DNA from: Pelomonas sp. Root1237
GTDB lineage: Bacteria; Pseudomonadota; Gammaproteobacteria; Burkholderiales; Burkholderiaceae_C
NCBI RefSeq assembly: GCF_001425055.1
Contig: NZ_LMDK01000001.1
Coordinates: 83,763-147,762, forward strand
Reading direction: 5' to 3'
Length of the DNA stretch: 64,000 nt
Below are positions 25,060 through 32,596 of this stretch, piece by piece (the stretch's first letter is position 1; each line of letters starts with the position of its first letter). The notes beneath the pieces are model-generated. The model made no database searches and was not told the DNA's origin. It saw only the letters and a list, made by a program, of their open reading frames with translations. The translations under genes and the position numbers were made by a program.

Positions 25060-25578
25060 TCAGACGAGGGAGCGATGCAGTCGGATCTCTTCGACACGCG
25101 CACCGCCGACTTCGGAGGTGCGGGCGCTGCCGAGTTCACGCTTGAAGCCGGCCAGCTCAAAGAAGCGCAGGGCGCGCTCGTTGCGCAGATAGCACCACAG
25201 CGTGGCCTTGGTGCAGCCTTCTTCCTGCAGGCCGTCGCGCGTGGCATCCCACAGCGCCAGGCCGACGCCCTTGTCCCAGTGCACCGGGTCGGCAAACATG
25301 GCCCAGACCTCGCCGGTCGTGGCGGGCGTGCCCTTGTCGCGGGAGCGATCGAAGCCGGCGAAACCCATGATCTTGTTGTCCAGATGGGCAACGATGACCT
25401 GCGGCTCGCAGAGGTCGATGGCCTCACGCCAGAAGGCTTGGCGCTTTTGCACCGACATCGCATCCAGCGCGGCGGCGGGCAGGAGGGCCTTGTAGGCGTC
25501 CTGGCTGGCAGCGACATGGATCTCGGCGATGGCCTTGGCATCGCGCAGGGTGGCGGGGCGAACCTGGATCACGGACAT
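25060..25578 (-). CDS. GNAT-family N-acetyltransferase
   Basis: 172 residues. The GNAT fold is visible as IQVRPATLRDAKAIAEIHVAA (beta1-alpha1), KIMGFAGFDRS (beta4), EVWAMFADPVHWDKGVGLALWDATRDGL (beta4/alpha3, with the acetyl-CoA loop modified from Q/RxxGxG/A to WDKGVG) and LWCYLRNERALRFFELAGFKRE (beta5-alpha4). Substrates of this broad group cannot be predicted; small amines or protein N-termini are possible. Monocistronic. Confidence 0.9.
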   Translation of the reverse strand: MSVIQVRPATLRDAKAIAEIHVAASQDAYKALLPAAALDAMSVQKRQAFWREAIDLCEPQVIVAHLDNKIMGFAGFDRSRDKGTPATTGEVWAMFADPVHWDKGVGLALWDATRDGLQEEGCTKATLWCYLRNERALRFFELAGFKRELGSARTSEVGGARVEEIRLHRSLV

Positions 25579-25667
25579 GGAACTCTTGGCAATAGCACGG
25601 GACGAAAGGGCGCGATTGTCCTAGCCCGATGATGAGCTGCAGGGTCTTGACAGAATTTTTTATCCGC

Positions 25668-26324
25668 TCAAGCAGCCAAGGAATTGGCGCGACAGGCCTT
25701 CACATGGTCGACCAGGCCGCGCCTGAGCCAGCGCAACGGCGTGCGCTGCAACTCCAGCATCAGTGCGTGATCCACAGCGGCGTCGCCCAGGTCCAACGCA
25801 AAGCGTCGCGCGACCTCGTTCTGAACCTTCAGTAACAACTCCGCCGTCACGCGAGCATCGGCCATCGCCCGGTGGGCACGGCCGTCGAAGCGGATGCCGT
25901 GGAACTGCGTGATCGCACCCAGGCCGTGGCTCTTGGCCTCGGGCCAGAGCCGGCGCGACAACAGCACGGTGCAGGCGAACTCGTGGGCCGGGTCGCGCGC
26001 CACGCCGGCGCGCTCCATCTCGGCATGCCAGAAGCCCCGGTCGAAAGAAGCGTTATGCGCGACGAGCGGGCAGCCCTGGGTGAAACGGGCCAGCTCGCGC
26101 ATGACCGTGGGCGAGTCCGGCGCGTTGGCCAGCATCTCGTTGCTGATGCCGGTGAGGGACTGAATAAAGGGCGGCACCCAGGCGCCGCTGTTCATCAGGC
26201 TGCTCCAGGCGTCGACGACCATGCCGCCACGCACGAGCACGGCAGCGATCTCGGTGGCACGGCCGCCGCTGGTGGGCCCGAGACCGGTCGTTTCGAAGTC
26301 GACGACGGCGATGGTTTGCGTCAT
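25668..26324 (-). CDS. DEDDh 3'-5' exonuclease (DnaQ-like)
   Basis: 218 residues. ExoI motif VVDFETTGLG (Asp9, Glu11), ExoII HNASFDRGFW, and ExoIII HRAMADARVT with the His and Asp of the DEDDh class. The length and a C-terminal helical extension fit stand-alone DnaQ-superfamily exonucleases rather than the polymerase III epsilon subunit (no clamp-binding QxLxLP motif is evident). It is encoded five bases after the MazG-like gene, so the two are one transcript combining nucleotide-pool sanitation with DNA or RNA 3'-end trimming (inference). Confidence 0.9.
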   Translation of the reverse strand: MTQTIAVVDFETTGLGPTSGGRATEIAAVLVRGGMVVDAWSSLMNSGAWVPPFIQSLTGISNEMLANAPDSPTVMRELARFTQGCPLVAHNASFDRGFWHAEMERAGVARDPAHEFACTVLLSRRLWPEAKSHGLGAITQFHGIRFDGRAHRAMADARVTAELLLKVQNEVARRFALDLGDAAVDHALMLELQRTPLRWLRRGLVDHVKACRANSLAA

Positions 26325-26329
26325 CTTCG

Positions 26330-26656
26330 TCAAGACTTCTTCGGTGGATGCCTGGGCGGGTGTTTCAGGGCATTCATTGCCAGCTTGCGCTCGACGGCGG
26401 CATCCAGGTCCACGCCGCCATGGTCGGCAATCTGCACGAGGTACAGCAGCACGTCCGACAGCTCTTCGCCGAGATGGCGGCGCTGGTCGTCGCTCAGGCT
26501 CAGGGATTGCTCGGGAGTCAGCCACTGGAATATTTCCAGCAGCTCGGCGGCCTCCACCGTCATGGCCATCGCAAGGTTCTTTGGCGTCTGGTAGGGCTGC
26601 CAGTCGCGGTCGCTGGCGAACTGGCGCAGACGCTGCTGCAGGGTCGGAATGTCCAT
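26330..26656 (-). CDS. MazG-like nucleotide pyrophosphohydrolase
   Basis: 108 residues of the all-alpha NTP-pyrophosphatase fold. Metal residues appear as EAAELLE (Glu35, Glu38, Glu39) and EELSDVLLY (Glu64, Glu65, Asp68), the ExxE...ExxD arrangement. FASDRDWQPYQTPKNLAMAMTVEAAELLEIFQW is the typical opening of the RS21-C6/dCTPase subgroup, which hydrolyses non-canonical or excess dNTPs to dNMP plus PPi. First gene of the two-gene operon with the exonuclease. Confidence 0.9.
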   Translation of the reverse strand: MDIPTLQQRLRQFASDRDWQPYQTPKNLAMAMTVEAAELLEIFQWLTPEQSLSLSDDQRRHLGEELSDVLLYLVQIADHGGVDLDAAVERKLAMNALKHPPRHPPKKS

Positions 26657-27104
26657 CAGGGGAGCGCGTATGAGGGTCGTTGCATCGCCGAAAGTGTCCC
26701 GTGTATTCCTAAACAGTATTCAAGATTTCAAAGGTAGTGATCGTAGTAGTGCACCGCCTGCGCTGTGGACAAGGGCAAAAAGTCCTTGCGGCACAAGCGC
26801 TTGGCAGCCGCACAAGCCTGTGCGCCGTAGCCTGATGGATTGACCCTCGATTGGGAACAACTTCGCGAAAGGTCGTCGGCCTGTGGATATCTGCCCAGTT
26901 GTGCCAGAACCATCCACAGACTTGCCCAAGGCGGTACAGCCCCTGTGGATCGCGGCGCTTGCGCAGGCCTTCCCCAAGCCGTCGGCGTTGTTTCTTTACG
27001 CGGAATGAGGGGAAAAACGAACGACCGTTCTAAAAAGCTGCGGCTAGAGTTGCGCTCCCGAATTGAATGCACTGCGATGTTGCGGTGTCGCCTAGGAGAC
27101 AACA
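26657..27104. other. 448-bp non-coding region with clustered TGTGGA motifs
   Basis: No convincing gene on either strand, and composition is less GC-rich than its surroundings. Four DnaA-box-like nonamers lie within 190 bp (consensus TGTGGATAA): TGTGGACAA at 26764-26772, TGTGGATAT at 26882-26890, TGTGGATGG on the minus strand at 26910-26918, and TGTGGATCG at 26944-26952. An A/T-richer stretch lies near 26700-26750. The right end carries a palindrome at 27019-27030 and the promoter region of the SGNH lipoprotein gene. Origin function is not implied: dnaA, dnaN, parAB and repA are absent. Confidence 0.5.
27019..27030. promoter_or_regulatory. TetR-type operator candidate upstream of the SGNH lipoprotein
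   Basis: GAACG-AC-CGTTC, a perfect 5-bp-arm palindrome embedded in AAAAAC...TAAAAA, 75 bp before the start codon. The pattern resembles operators of TetR regulators of lipid metabolism. No regulator gene is adjacent. Confidence 0.4.
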
Positions 27105-28196
27105 ATGAAACCCTTCCTCACCCGGATCGCCGCCGCCTCGGTGGCGCTGTTGGGCAGCCTGCTGGTGGCGGGCTGCGGAGGCGGTGGCGCCTCGGCGGAC
27201 ACGACGCCCAAGTTCACTCCCACCAGTGTGGTGTCCTTCGGTGACAGCCTAAGCGACCAGGGCACCTACAAGGTCGGTACTGTTGCCGCCCTGGGTGGTG
27301 GTCAGTACACCGTCAATGGCGTTGGCCCGCATTGGGTGGAACGCATTGCCACGCTTTACGGCCTGCCCAAGCCCTGCCCGGCCCAGCAAGGCCTGGACGG
27401 CCTGGCTTCCCAGGGGTTCAGCGTGCCCGTCAAGAACAACGCGGGTTGTTTCGCCTACGGTCAGGGTGGCGCGCGAGTGACCAACCCGGTCGGCCCGGGC
27501 AACAAGCTGCTGGGTGGTTCCAACGCCGTGCTGGGCCAGCTCACGGTGCCCGTCGTCACGCAGATGCAGAACCACCTGACGGCAGTCGGTGGCAGCTTCA
27601 AGGGCACCGAGCTCGTCTTCGTCTATGCCGGTGGCAATGATGTGTTCATCAACCTGGCCACCGTGCAGGCCACCATCGCCGCTGGCGGTGACCCGACGGC
27701 CGCTGCCACCAAGGGCGTGACCGAGATGGGCAAGGCCGGTGCGGAACTGGCCGGCTACGTCAAGGCGCTGGTGGTGGGCAAGGGTGCCAAGAACGTCGTG
27801 GTCATCAACCTGCCCGACGTGAGCCTGACGCCTTTCGCCAAGAGCCTGCCCGCAGCCACGCAGGGCCTGATCCTGCAGATGGTCAATACCTTCAACGACC
27901 AACTCAAGACCGGCCTGGCCGGCGCTGACGTGGGTTGGGTTGATGCCGCCCAAGGGGTGCGTGACCAGATTGCCGATCCTGCGAAGTTCAGCCTGAGCAA
28001 TGTCACCACGCCGGCCTGTGATCTGAGCGCGGCCAAGAACCCCTTGGGTTCGTCGCTGGTCTGCAGCGCCAACAACGTCATCAGCGGCGATGTCAGTCAC
28101 TACCTGTTCGCCGACTCCGTCCACCCCACCCCGTTCGGGAATCAATTGCTGTCGCAGGTGGTGTCCCTGGAACTGGCTCGCAAAGGCTGGCTCTGA
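27105..28196 (+). CDS. SGNH/GDSL lipase-esterase lipoprotein
   Basis: 363 residues. A lipoprotein signal (LLGSLLVAGC, lipidated Cys24) is followed by a Gly/Ser linker. SGNH blocks: I, VSFGDSLSDQG (Ser48); II, the YGQGGARVT Gly; III, VYAGGNDVF (Asn); V, DSVHPTPFG (Asp337, His340). The enzyme is anchored to a membrane and probably hydrolyses acyl esters. It resembles Burkholderiales extracellular PHB/lipase-like GDSL proteins, but the substrate is unproved. The ompW-like gene follows by 27 bp on the same strand, consistent with an operon for uptake and hydrolysis of a hydrophobic compound (inference). AGGAG precedes the ATG. Confidence 0.9.
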   Translation: MKPFLTRIAAASVALLGSLLVAGCGGGGASADTTPKFTPTSVVSFGDSLSDQGTYKVGTVAALGGGQYTVNGVGPHWVERIATLYGLPKPCPAQQGLDGLASQGFSVPVKNNAGCFAYGQGGARVTNPVGPGNKLLGGSNAVLGQLTVPVVTQMQNHLTAVGGSFKGTELVFVYAGGNDVFINLATVQATIAAGGDPTAAATKGVTEMGKAGAELAGYVKALVVGKGAKNVVVINLPDVSLTPFAKSLPAATQGLILQMVNTFNDQLKTGLAGADVGWVDAAQGVRDQIADPAKFSLSNVTTPACDLSAAKNPLGSSLVCSANNVISGDVSHYLFADSVHPTPFGNQLLSQVVSLELARKGWL

Positions 28197-28223
28197 GTCC
28201 GCGTGACCCTTCAGGAGAACTTC

Positions 28224-28889
28224 ATGAACATCAAATCCCTGCTCGCAGTCACCCTGCTCTCCGCTACCGGCCTCGTTCACGCGCAATCGGCCGGCAGCAT
28301 CGTCGTCTATGGCGGTGCCGCACAGATCAACCCGCATGTCGACAGCGGTGATCTGACCGCGCCCAGCCTGGCGGGCACCAAGGTCGACGTGAAGAAGGCC
28401 AGCTCCTTCGTCGGCGGCGTGACTTACTACTGGACCGACAACATCAGCATCGATCTGCCGATCGCGCTGCCGTTCAAGCACGACGTCGTTGGTGCTGGCG
28501 CCATCGAAGGTTCGGGCAAGCTCGGCACGGTCAAGTCCCTGCCGATGACGCTGCTGGCCCAGTACCGCTTCGGCGACGCCAACAGCAGCTTCCGTCCCTT
28601 TGTCGGCGCGGGCGTCACCTATGGCTACTTCTTCAAGCCACGCGCCACGGCCGCACTGTCCGGCCTCACCGGTGGCTCGCCCGCCAGCCCGACGACGCTG
28701 TCCATGAAGAGCCGCTTCGGCACGACCATGGAACTCGGTGGTGCCTTCAACATCACCAAGGACTGGTCCGCCAGTCTGGCAGTCACCAAGACCTTCATCA
28801 AGACGACCGGCAGCCTGTCTACTGGCCAGACCATCGAGACGACGCTGGACCCGGTGTCCGTCAAGTTCGGGATTGGTTATCGCTTCTGA
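28224..28889 (+). CDS. ompW: OmpW-family outer-membrane protein
   Basis: 221 residues: a signal peptide ending VHAQS, then an eight-stranded barrel with the family elements ITYYWTDNISIDLPIALPFKHDV, GTVKSLPMTLLAQYRFG, RPFVGAGVTYGYFF, and the final strand VSVKFGIGYRF with C-terminal Phe. OmpW proteins form narrow hydrophobic channels for small lipophilic molecules. AGGAG lies nine bases before the ATG, and a strong terminator follows. Confidence 0.93.
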   Translation: MNIKSLLAVTLLSATGLVHAQSAGSIVVYGGAAQINPHVDSGDLTAPSLAGTKVDVKKASSFVGGVTYYWTDNISIDLPIALPFKHDVVGAGAIEGSGKLGTVKSLPMTLLAQYRFGDANSSFRPFVGAGVTYGYFFKPRATAALSGLTGGSPASPTTLSMKSRFGTTMELGGAFNITKDWSASLAVTKTFIKTTGSLSTGQTIETTLDPVSVKFGIGYRF

Positions 28890-28915
28890 TCCGGCTTCCA
28901 GGCCGATCACCAAGA

Positions 28916-28941
28916 GGGAGCCTGCGGGCTCCCTTTTCTTT
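28916..28941 (+). terminator. Terminator after ompW
   Basis: GGGAGCC-TGCG-GGCTCCC followed by TTTTCTTT, 27 bp after the ompW stop. The identical 18-bp hairpin recurs at 29549-29566. Confidence 0.9.
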
Positions 28942-29086
28942 GGGCCTCTCGTGAAGCCGTCACGGCCGCCGAGGGCAATGAGCGAAGTTCAAGTCACAAC
29001 TGGTGACATTCATCGGCATAGTGCCCCCGCTGATCGCAAGCCGCGAAGAGCACCAAATCCAAACAACTTTCGGGAGGGAAATCATC

Positions 29087-29521
29087 ATGAGGATCCACAC
29101 ACTGCTGATCATTGCCGCTGCTGCATCCTTGGGCGGCTGTGCCATCCATCAGACCGTGCAGCCGGTCGAGCGGCTGGAGGCCAAGCAGATCTGCATCGTC
29201 CATAACGGCGACGTCAGGGAAGGGGTTTTCGAGAGCTACAGGAAGGCGCTCGAGGCCAAGGGCTATGCGGTCCGCAAGCTGCCGGCTGGCGCCTCGCTGA
29301 TCGAATGCCCGATCACGTCGACCTACACGGCCAACTGGCGCTGGGACCTTGCCCTGTACATGGCCTACGCGGAGATCAAGGTCTACAACAACGGTAAGCC
29401 GGTCGGTGAAGCCAAGTACGACTCGACGCGCGGCGGTGGCAACATGGGCAAGTTCATCGACGCCGACAAGAAGATTACCGAACTGGTCAATCAACTGTTC
29501 CCGGGTGGCGCCGGCGCCTGA
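29087..29521 (+). CDS. Sbal_3080-family lipoprotein
   Basis: 144 residues. The lipoprotein signal has lipobox LGGC (Cys19), followed by AIHQTVQPVERLEAKQICIVHN and VREGVFESYRKALEAKGY, the layout of the Sbal_3080 lipoprotein family, and a Trp/Tyr-rich strand (YTANWRWDLALYMAYAEIKVYNNG). The start is the ATG at 29087, after GGGAGGGAA; a 28-codon upstream in-frame extension lacks this and would destroy the signal peptide. Family function is unknown. It sits as a single gene between two identical terminator hairpins. Confidence 0.85.
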   Translation: MRIHTLLIIAAAASLGGCAIHQTVQPVERLEAKQICIVHNGDVREGVFESYRKALEAKGYAVRKLPAGASLIECPITSTYTANWRWDLALYMAYAEIKVYNNGKPVGEAKYDSTRGGGNMGKFIDADKKITELVNQLFPGGAGA

Positions 29522-29548
29522 GCAGGCGGCCGGACTCATAGCGCAGAA

Positions 29549-29575
29549 GGGAGCCTGCGGGCTCCCTTTGTCGTT
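29549..29575 (+). terminator. Terminator after the Sbal_3080 lipoprotein gene
   Basis: GGGAGCC-TGCG-GGCTCCC, identical to 28916-28933, with a weaker tail TTTGTCGTT. Confidence 0.78.
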
Positions 29576-29616
29576 CTGGCATGTCAGGTTTGTCGATCAT
29601 GGTCGACTCATGCCCC

Positions 29617-30333
29617 ATGAAGCTGACTGCCCTGCTCCTCGCCATGGCCACGCCTCTCGCCGGCGCCCAAAGCTGTCCTGCTACAACCGTGCAAAGCGGC
29701 GCGACGGTGCCGCGCATCGTCGAGCTCTACACATCCGAAGGCTGCTCCTCCTGCCCGCCGGCGGACCGCTGGCTGAGCGGCCTCAAGGGCCAGCCCGGCG
29801 TCATCGCGGCAGCCTTTCATGTTGACTACTGGAACGGCCTGGGCTGGCCGGATCGGTTTTCCAGCCCGGCCTTCACCGAGCGCCAGAAACAAGGCGTGGG
29901 CGTTAATGGCTCACGCTATGCGTACACACCGCAAATCGTCATCAATGGGCGGGATTGGCGCAGCGCTTCATTGCCCGCGGCGAGTGCCGAGCCGGCTCGT
30001 GTACGGTTGGGCTGGAGCCGCAGCGCGAGCGGCGAACTGAAGCTCAGTGCGGAGGCCTTGCCTGGCGCGCCCGCGCACGTCCAGCTCTGGTGGGCTCGCG
30101 TCGAGGACGGCCACCAAAGCCGCGTGCGCGCTGGCGAGAACCGTGGCGAGACGCTCAACCACGACAGTGTCGTGCGGGAATACGGGAAGCTGCCGCTCTG
30201 GGAGGGACGGGGCCCGGCGCAGTGGGCCGTGCCGGTGAAGGCCGCCGAACCTGGCCACGCCAGCCGCTGGCTCGCGGTAGCCGTGGATGTGCGCGATGGC
30301 CACACCTTGCAGGCCGTCGAGATCGGTTGCTGA
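29617..30333 (+). CDS. DUF1223 thioredoxin-fold protein
   Basis: 238 residues. A signal peptide (MKLTALLLAMATPLAGAQ) is followed by the DUF1223 core VELYTSEGCSSCPPADRWL, with Cys43 and Cys46 as the redox-type CxxC, then AFHVDYWNGLGWPDRFSSPAFTERQ and the TPQIVINGRDW cis-Pro region. A periplasmic thiol-disulfide or metal-handling role is likely; the exact function is unknown. Three in-frame ATGs exist (29581, 29599, 29617); the last is chosen because it starts directly with the signal peptide, though no good ribosome site is seen for any of them. Confidence 0.87.
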   Translation: MKLTALLLAMATPLAGAQSCPATTVQSGATVPRIVELYTSEGCSSCPPADRWLSGLKGQPGVIAAAFHVDYWNGLGWPDRFSSPAFTERQKQGVGVNGSRYAYTPQIVINGRDWRSASLPAASAEPARVRLGWSRSASGELKLSAEALPGAPAHVQLWWARVEDGHQSRVRAGENRGETLNHDSVVREYGKLPLWEGRGPAQWAVPVKAAEPGHASRWLAVAVDVRDGHTLQAVEIGC

Positions 30334-30409
30334 AAACGGGGAGTCCTCCGACACGAGGGAACCCCGCAGGCGATCAGACTTGGCCATCCCCGCTGAATCC
30401 CGCAAGGCC

Positions 30410-30802
30410 ATGCGAATCCACCCTCTTGTCATGCTGGCTGCCGGCGTTGCCGCGCTGAGCGCTTGCGGCAGGTCGGTCGATAGCCCCGCGGCAGCACCGG
30501 TGCCAGCATCGGCTGCTTCGGCATCCAAGGCGTCCAGCCCCTGGGTCGGCCGATGGCACGGCCCCGAAGGCACCTATCTGGAGATCACCGGCGGGCCTGG
30601 AACCTACAGCGTCACGGTGCAGAACCTGGATGGTCCACGCAACTTCGACGCCAAGGCCGGCACCGACACGCTCGTATTCACGCGCGATGGCGTGCTCGAA
30701 ACCATCCGCGCCGGCAGCGGCCCCGAGACGGGCATGAAATGGCTGGCCGACAAGCACGACTGTCTGATCGTGAAGAGCGGCGAAGGCTATTGCCGCGGCT
30801 GA
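30410..30802 (+). CDS. Small putative lipoprotein
   Basis: 130 residues. The signal has lipobox LSAC (Cys19), then an Ala/Pro/Ser linker and a compact beta-rich domain (WVGRWHGPEGTYLEIT, TYSVTVQNLDG, DTLVFTRDGVLETI, KHDCLIVKSGEGYCRG) with one Cys pair that could form a disulfide. The WxGxWxGPEGTYLEI opening resembles lipocalin-like/META-like small lipoproteins, but no named family is certain. Its stop codon abuts the convergent queE stop. Confidence 0.78.
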   Translation: MRIHPLVMLAAGVAALSACGRSVDSPAAAPVPASAASASKASSPWVGRWHGPEGTYLEITGGPGTYSVTVQNLDGPRNFDAKAGTDTLVFTRDGVLETIRAGSGPETGMKWLADKHDCLIVKSGEGYCRG

Positions 30803-31432
30803 TCAGGCGATGCCGACGACCTTGTGCATCTGCACCGACAGCCGCCACTGCGGATGGGCCATGCAGTAGGCCACGGCCGCCTTGGTGTGCTCGCGCTGCA
30901 GCACCGAATCCATGGGCTGCAGGAAGAAGTTCTGGAAGTCCAGATTCGCAAACCGCTCCGGTTGGGCCAGCGGTTGCGGATAGACAAGCTTCAACTCGTG
31001 GCCCGAGGTCAGCACCAGCGGCGCATCGGCCTTGGGGCTGACGCAGATCCAGTCCAGCCCCGGCGGCGCGGGTTGCGTGCCATTGGTCTCGACAGCGACC
31101 TCGAAGCCGCGGGCGTGCAGGGCGTCGATCAGCGGCGTGTCCAACTGCAGCAGCGGCTCGCCGCCGGTACAGACGACGTAGGGACGACCACCGCCGGGCC
31201 ATGCTTTGGCAATCGCATCGGCCAGCGCATTGGCGGTTGCGAACTTGCCGCCACCCTCGCCATCCGTGCCGACAAAGTCCGTGTCGCAAAACGTGCAGAC
31301 CGCCGTCGCGCGATCCTGCTCGCGGCCGGTCCAGAGGTTGCAGCCGGCAAAGCGGCAGAACACGGCTGCGCGGCCGGCCTGGGCGCCTTCGCCCTGCAGC
31401 GTGAAGAACAGCTCTTTGACCGAATACGTCAT
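30803..31432 (-). CDS. queE: 7-carboxy-7-deazaguanine synthase
   Basis: 209 residues. A radical-SAM enzyme of the queuosine/preQ0 pathway, converting 6-carboxytetrahydropterin to 7-carboxy-7-deazaguanine. The cluster-binding cysteines follow the QueE-specific CX14CX2C spacing: Cys31, Cys46, Cys49. FFTLQGEGAQAGRAAVFCRFAGC binds substrate and VVCTGGEPLLQLD is the SAM GGE motif. The length is normal. Its ATG overlaps the queD stop as ATGA, so it is translationally coupled to queD, the preceding step. Confidence 0.95.
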   Translation of the reverse strand: MTYSVKELFFTLQGEGAQAGRAAVFCRFAGCNLWTGREQDRATAVCTFCDTDFVGTDGEGGGKFATANALADAIAKAWPGGGRPYVVCTGGEPLLQLDTPLIDALHARGFEVAVETNGTQPAPPGLDWICVSPKADAPLVLTSGHELKLVYPQPLAQPERFANLDFQNFFLQPMDSVLQREHTKAAVAYCMAHPQWRLSVQMHKVVGIA

Positions 31433-32523
31433 ACGGGGATCAATTCTTCGGAGTCAGCCCGGCTGACGATGGCACCCGAGCCGCGCGTCTCGTACAGGTC
31501 CACGCGGTCGATCTGCGGCAGTACCGCGCCGCCCTCGCGCAGCACCCAGGCTGCAATCGAGGCCACGTCACCGTCGGGCAGATTGGCAATCTCAAACAGC
31601 GGGTGATGGTCCAACCGTTTGAAGATGGGGTTGAACAGCGACTTCACGTCACCGAAGTCCACCGTCCAGCCCATCACCTGGTCCAGCGGCGCAGCCAGGT
31701 GCAGCCGCAGCGTGAAGGTGTGGCCATGGATGCCGGCCAGCGGATGGCCAACGGGCGCGTGCTTCATGCGAACGGCGCTGTCCAGCGTCATCTCCTTCCA
31801 GATGCGGTAGCTGTTGCCGTTGAAGTTGGCGCCGCTGGAGCCGGTCTCGTAGACGGTCACCCAGCTCAGCTCCGGCAGTTCGGGCTTCAGCCTGTCCCAC
31901 AGCCAGGCCGAGATGTTCTCGCTGGTCGGGTTCTGCAGCCCCGCGATGTCGTTCAGGCAGCGGTAGTTCAGCGCGAAATGCAGCGGCGCCCAGACCTCGT
32001 CGAGGTGGTCGTAGTCGATGGACAGGTCGCGCTCGCCGAGGTCCGCATTGGCATGCAGGATGACCTCGAAGCCATGGCCATGCATGCGGCCGCACTGGTG
32101 GCCAGCCGGTACATTCGGCAGCTGGTGGGCGGCCTGGAAGCGGTAGCGCCGCCAGACATGCGCATGGCCGGCGCCGTCCAGGTCCACGCCGCTGTGTTGG
32201 GTGCTTTGCACGCCCACCTGCACGATGCCGGGCACGTCCAGCCGCTGGCGCACCCAGCGCGCGAGGTTCTCGTCGGTGGGCTCGGCCAGGTGGTCGTTCA
32301 GCAAGGCATGATCCAGCGGCGCCACGGTCTCAGTCATGCGCGCACGCAGCGCCTCGACCTCACCGCCCGGAAAAGCAGGCCAGCCCGCGGGCAGTGCCGT
32401 GCGGACGGTGGCGAAATAGCTGTGGCCATGCAGGCCATGGCTGCGATGGGAGGCGGGCAGGGCGGGAATGCGGCAGGCCGACTCGAAGCCGGCCGAGGCA
32501 CAGTGCAACACGGAAACTGACAT
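31429..32523 (-). CDS. queD: QueD-type 6-carboxytetrahydropterin synthase with three PTPS-like segments
   Basis: 364 residues, about three times the usual 120. Segment 1 (about 1-115) has HGLHGHSYF, LDHALLND and PTDENLARW. Segment 2 (about 120-250) is nearest canonical QueD: YRFQAAHQLPNVPAGHQCGRMHGHGFEV with the catalytic Cys region, then NDIAGLQNPTSENISAWLWD and VTVYETGSSG, but LDHH is replaced by LNYR. Segment 3 (about 255-364) has MKHAPVGHPLAGIHGHTFTLRLHL, WTVDFGDVKSLF, RLDHH and LYETRGSGA but no Cys. The catalytic parts therefore seem divided among segments. The product step is 7,8-dihydroneopterin triphosphate to 6-carboxytetrahydropterin. Overlaps queE by 4 bp. Confidence 0.9.
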   Translation of the reverse strand: MSVSVLHCASAGFESACRIPALPASHRSHGLHGHSYFATVRTALPAGWPAFPGGEVEALRARMTETVAPLDHALLNDHLAEPTDENLARWVRQRLDVPGIVQVGVQSTQHSGVDLDGAGHAHVWRRYRFQAAHQLPNVPAGHQCGRMHGHGFEVILHANADLGERDLSIDYDHLDEVWAPLHFALNYRCLNDIAGLQNPTSENISAWLWDRLKPELPELSWVTVYETGSSGANFNGNSYRIWKEMTLDSAVRMKHAPVGHPLAGIHGHTFTLRLHLAAPLDQVMGWTVDFGDVKSLFNPIFKRLDHHPLFEIANLPDGDVASIAAWVLREGGAVLPQIDRVDLYETRGSGAIVSRADSEELIPV

Positions 32524-32596
32524 GCCGCGATTGTCGCGCCCACCCCCAAAACCCTGCTTGACTTGAAGTGGGCTTGAGCTTTTAGTCTCCATCGCC

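Noticed and set aside
26657-27104. Chromosomal or plasmid replication origin
   Set aside because: Only partial DnaA-box matches are present. There is no dnaA, dnaN, repA, parAB, iteron array or strongly A/T-rich unwinding region. Kept as a finding of moderate interest only.
32524-32596. Possible preQ1 riboswitch ahead of queD
   Set aside because: The gap is only 73 bp, shared with a divergent gene, and no H-type pseudoknot pattern with an A-rich tail was found.
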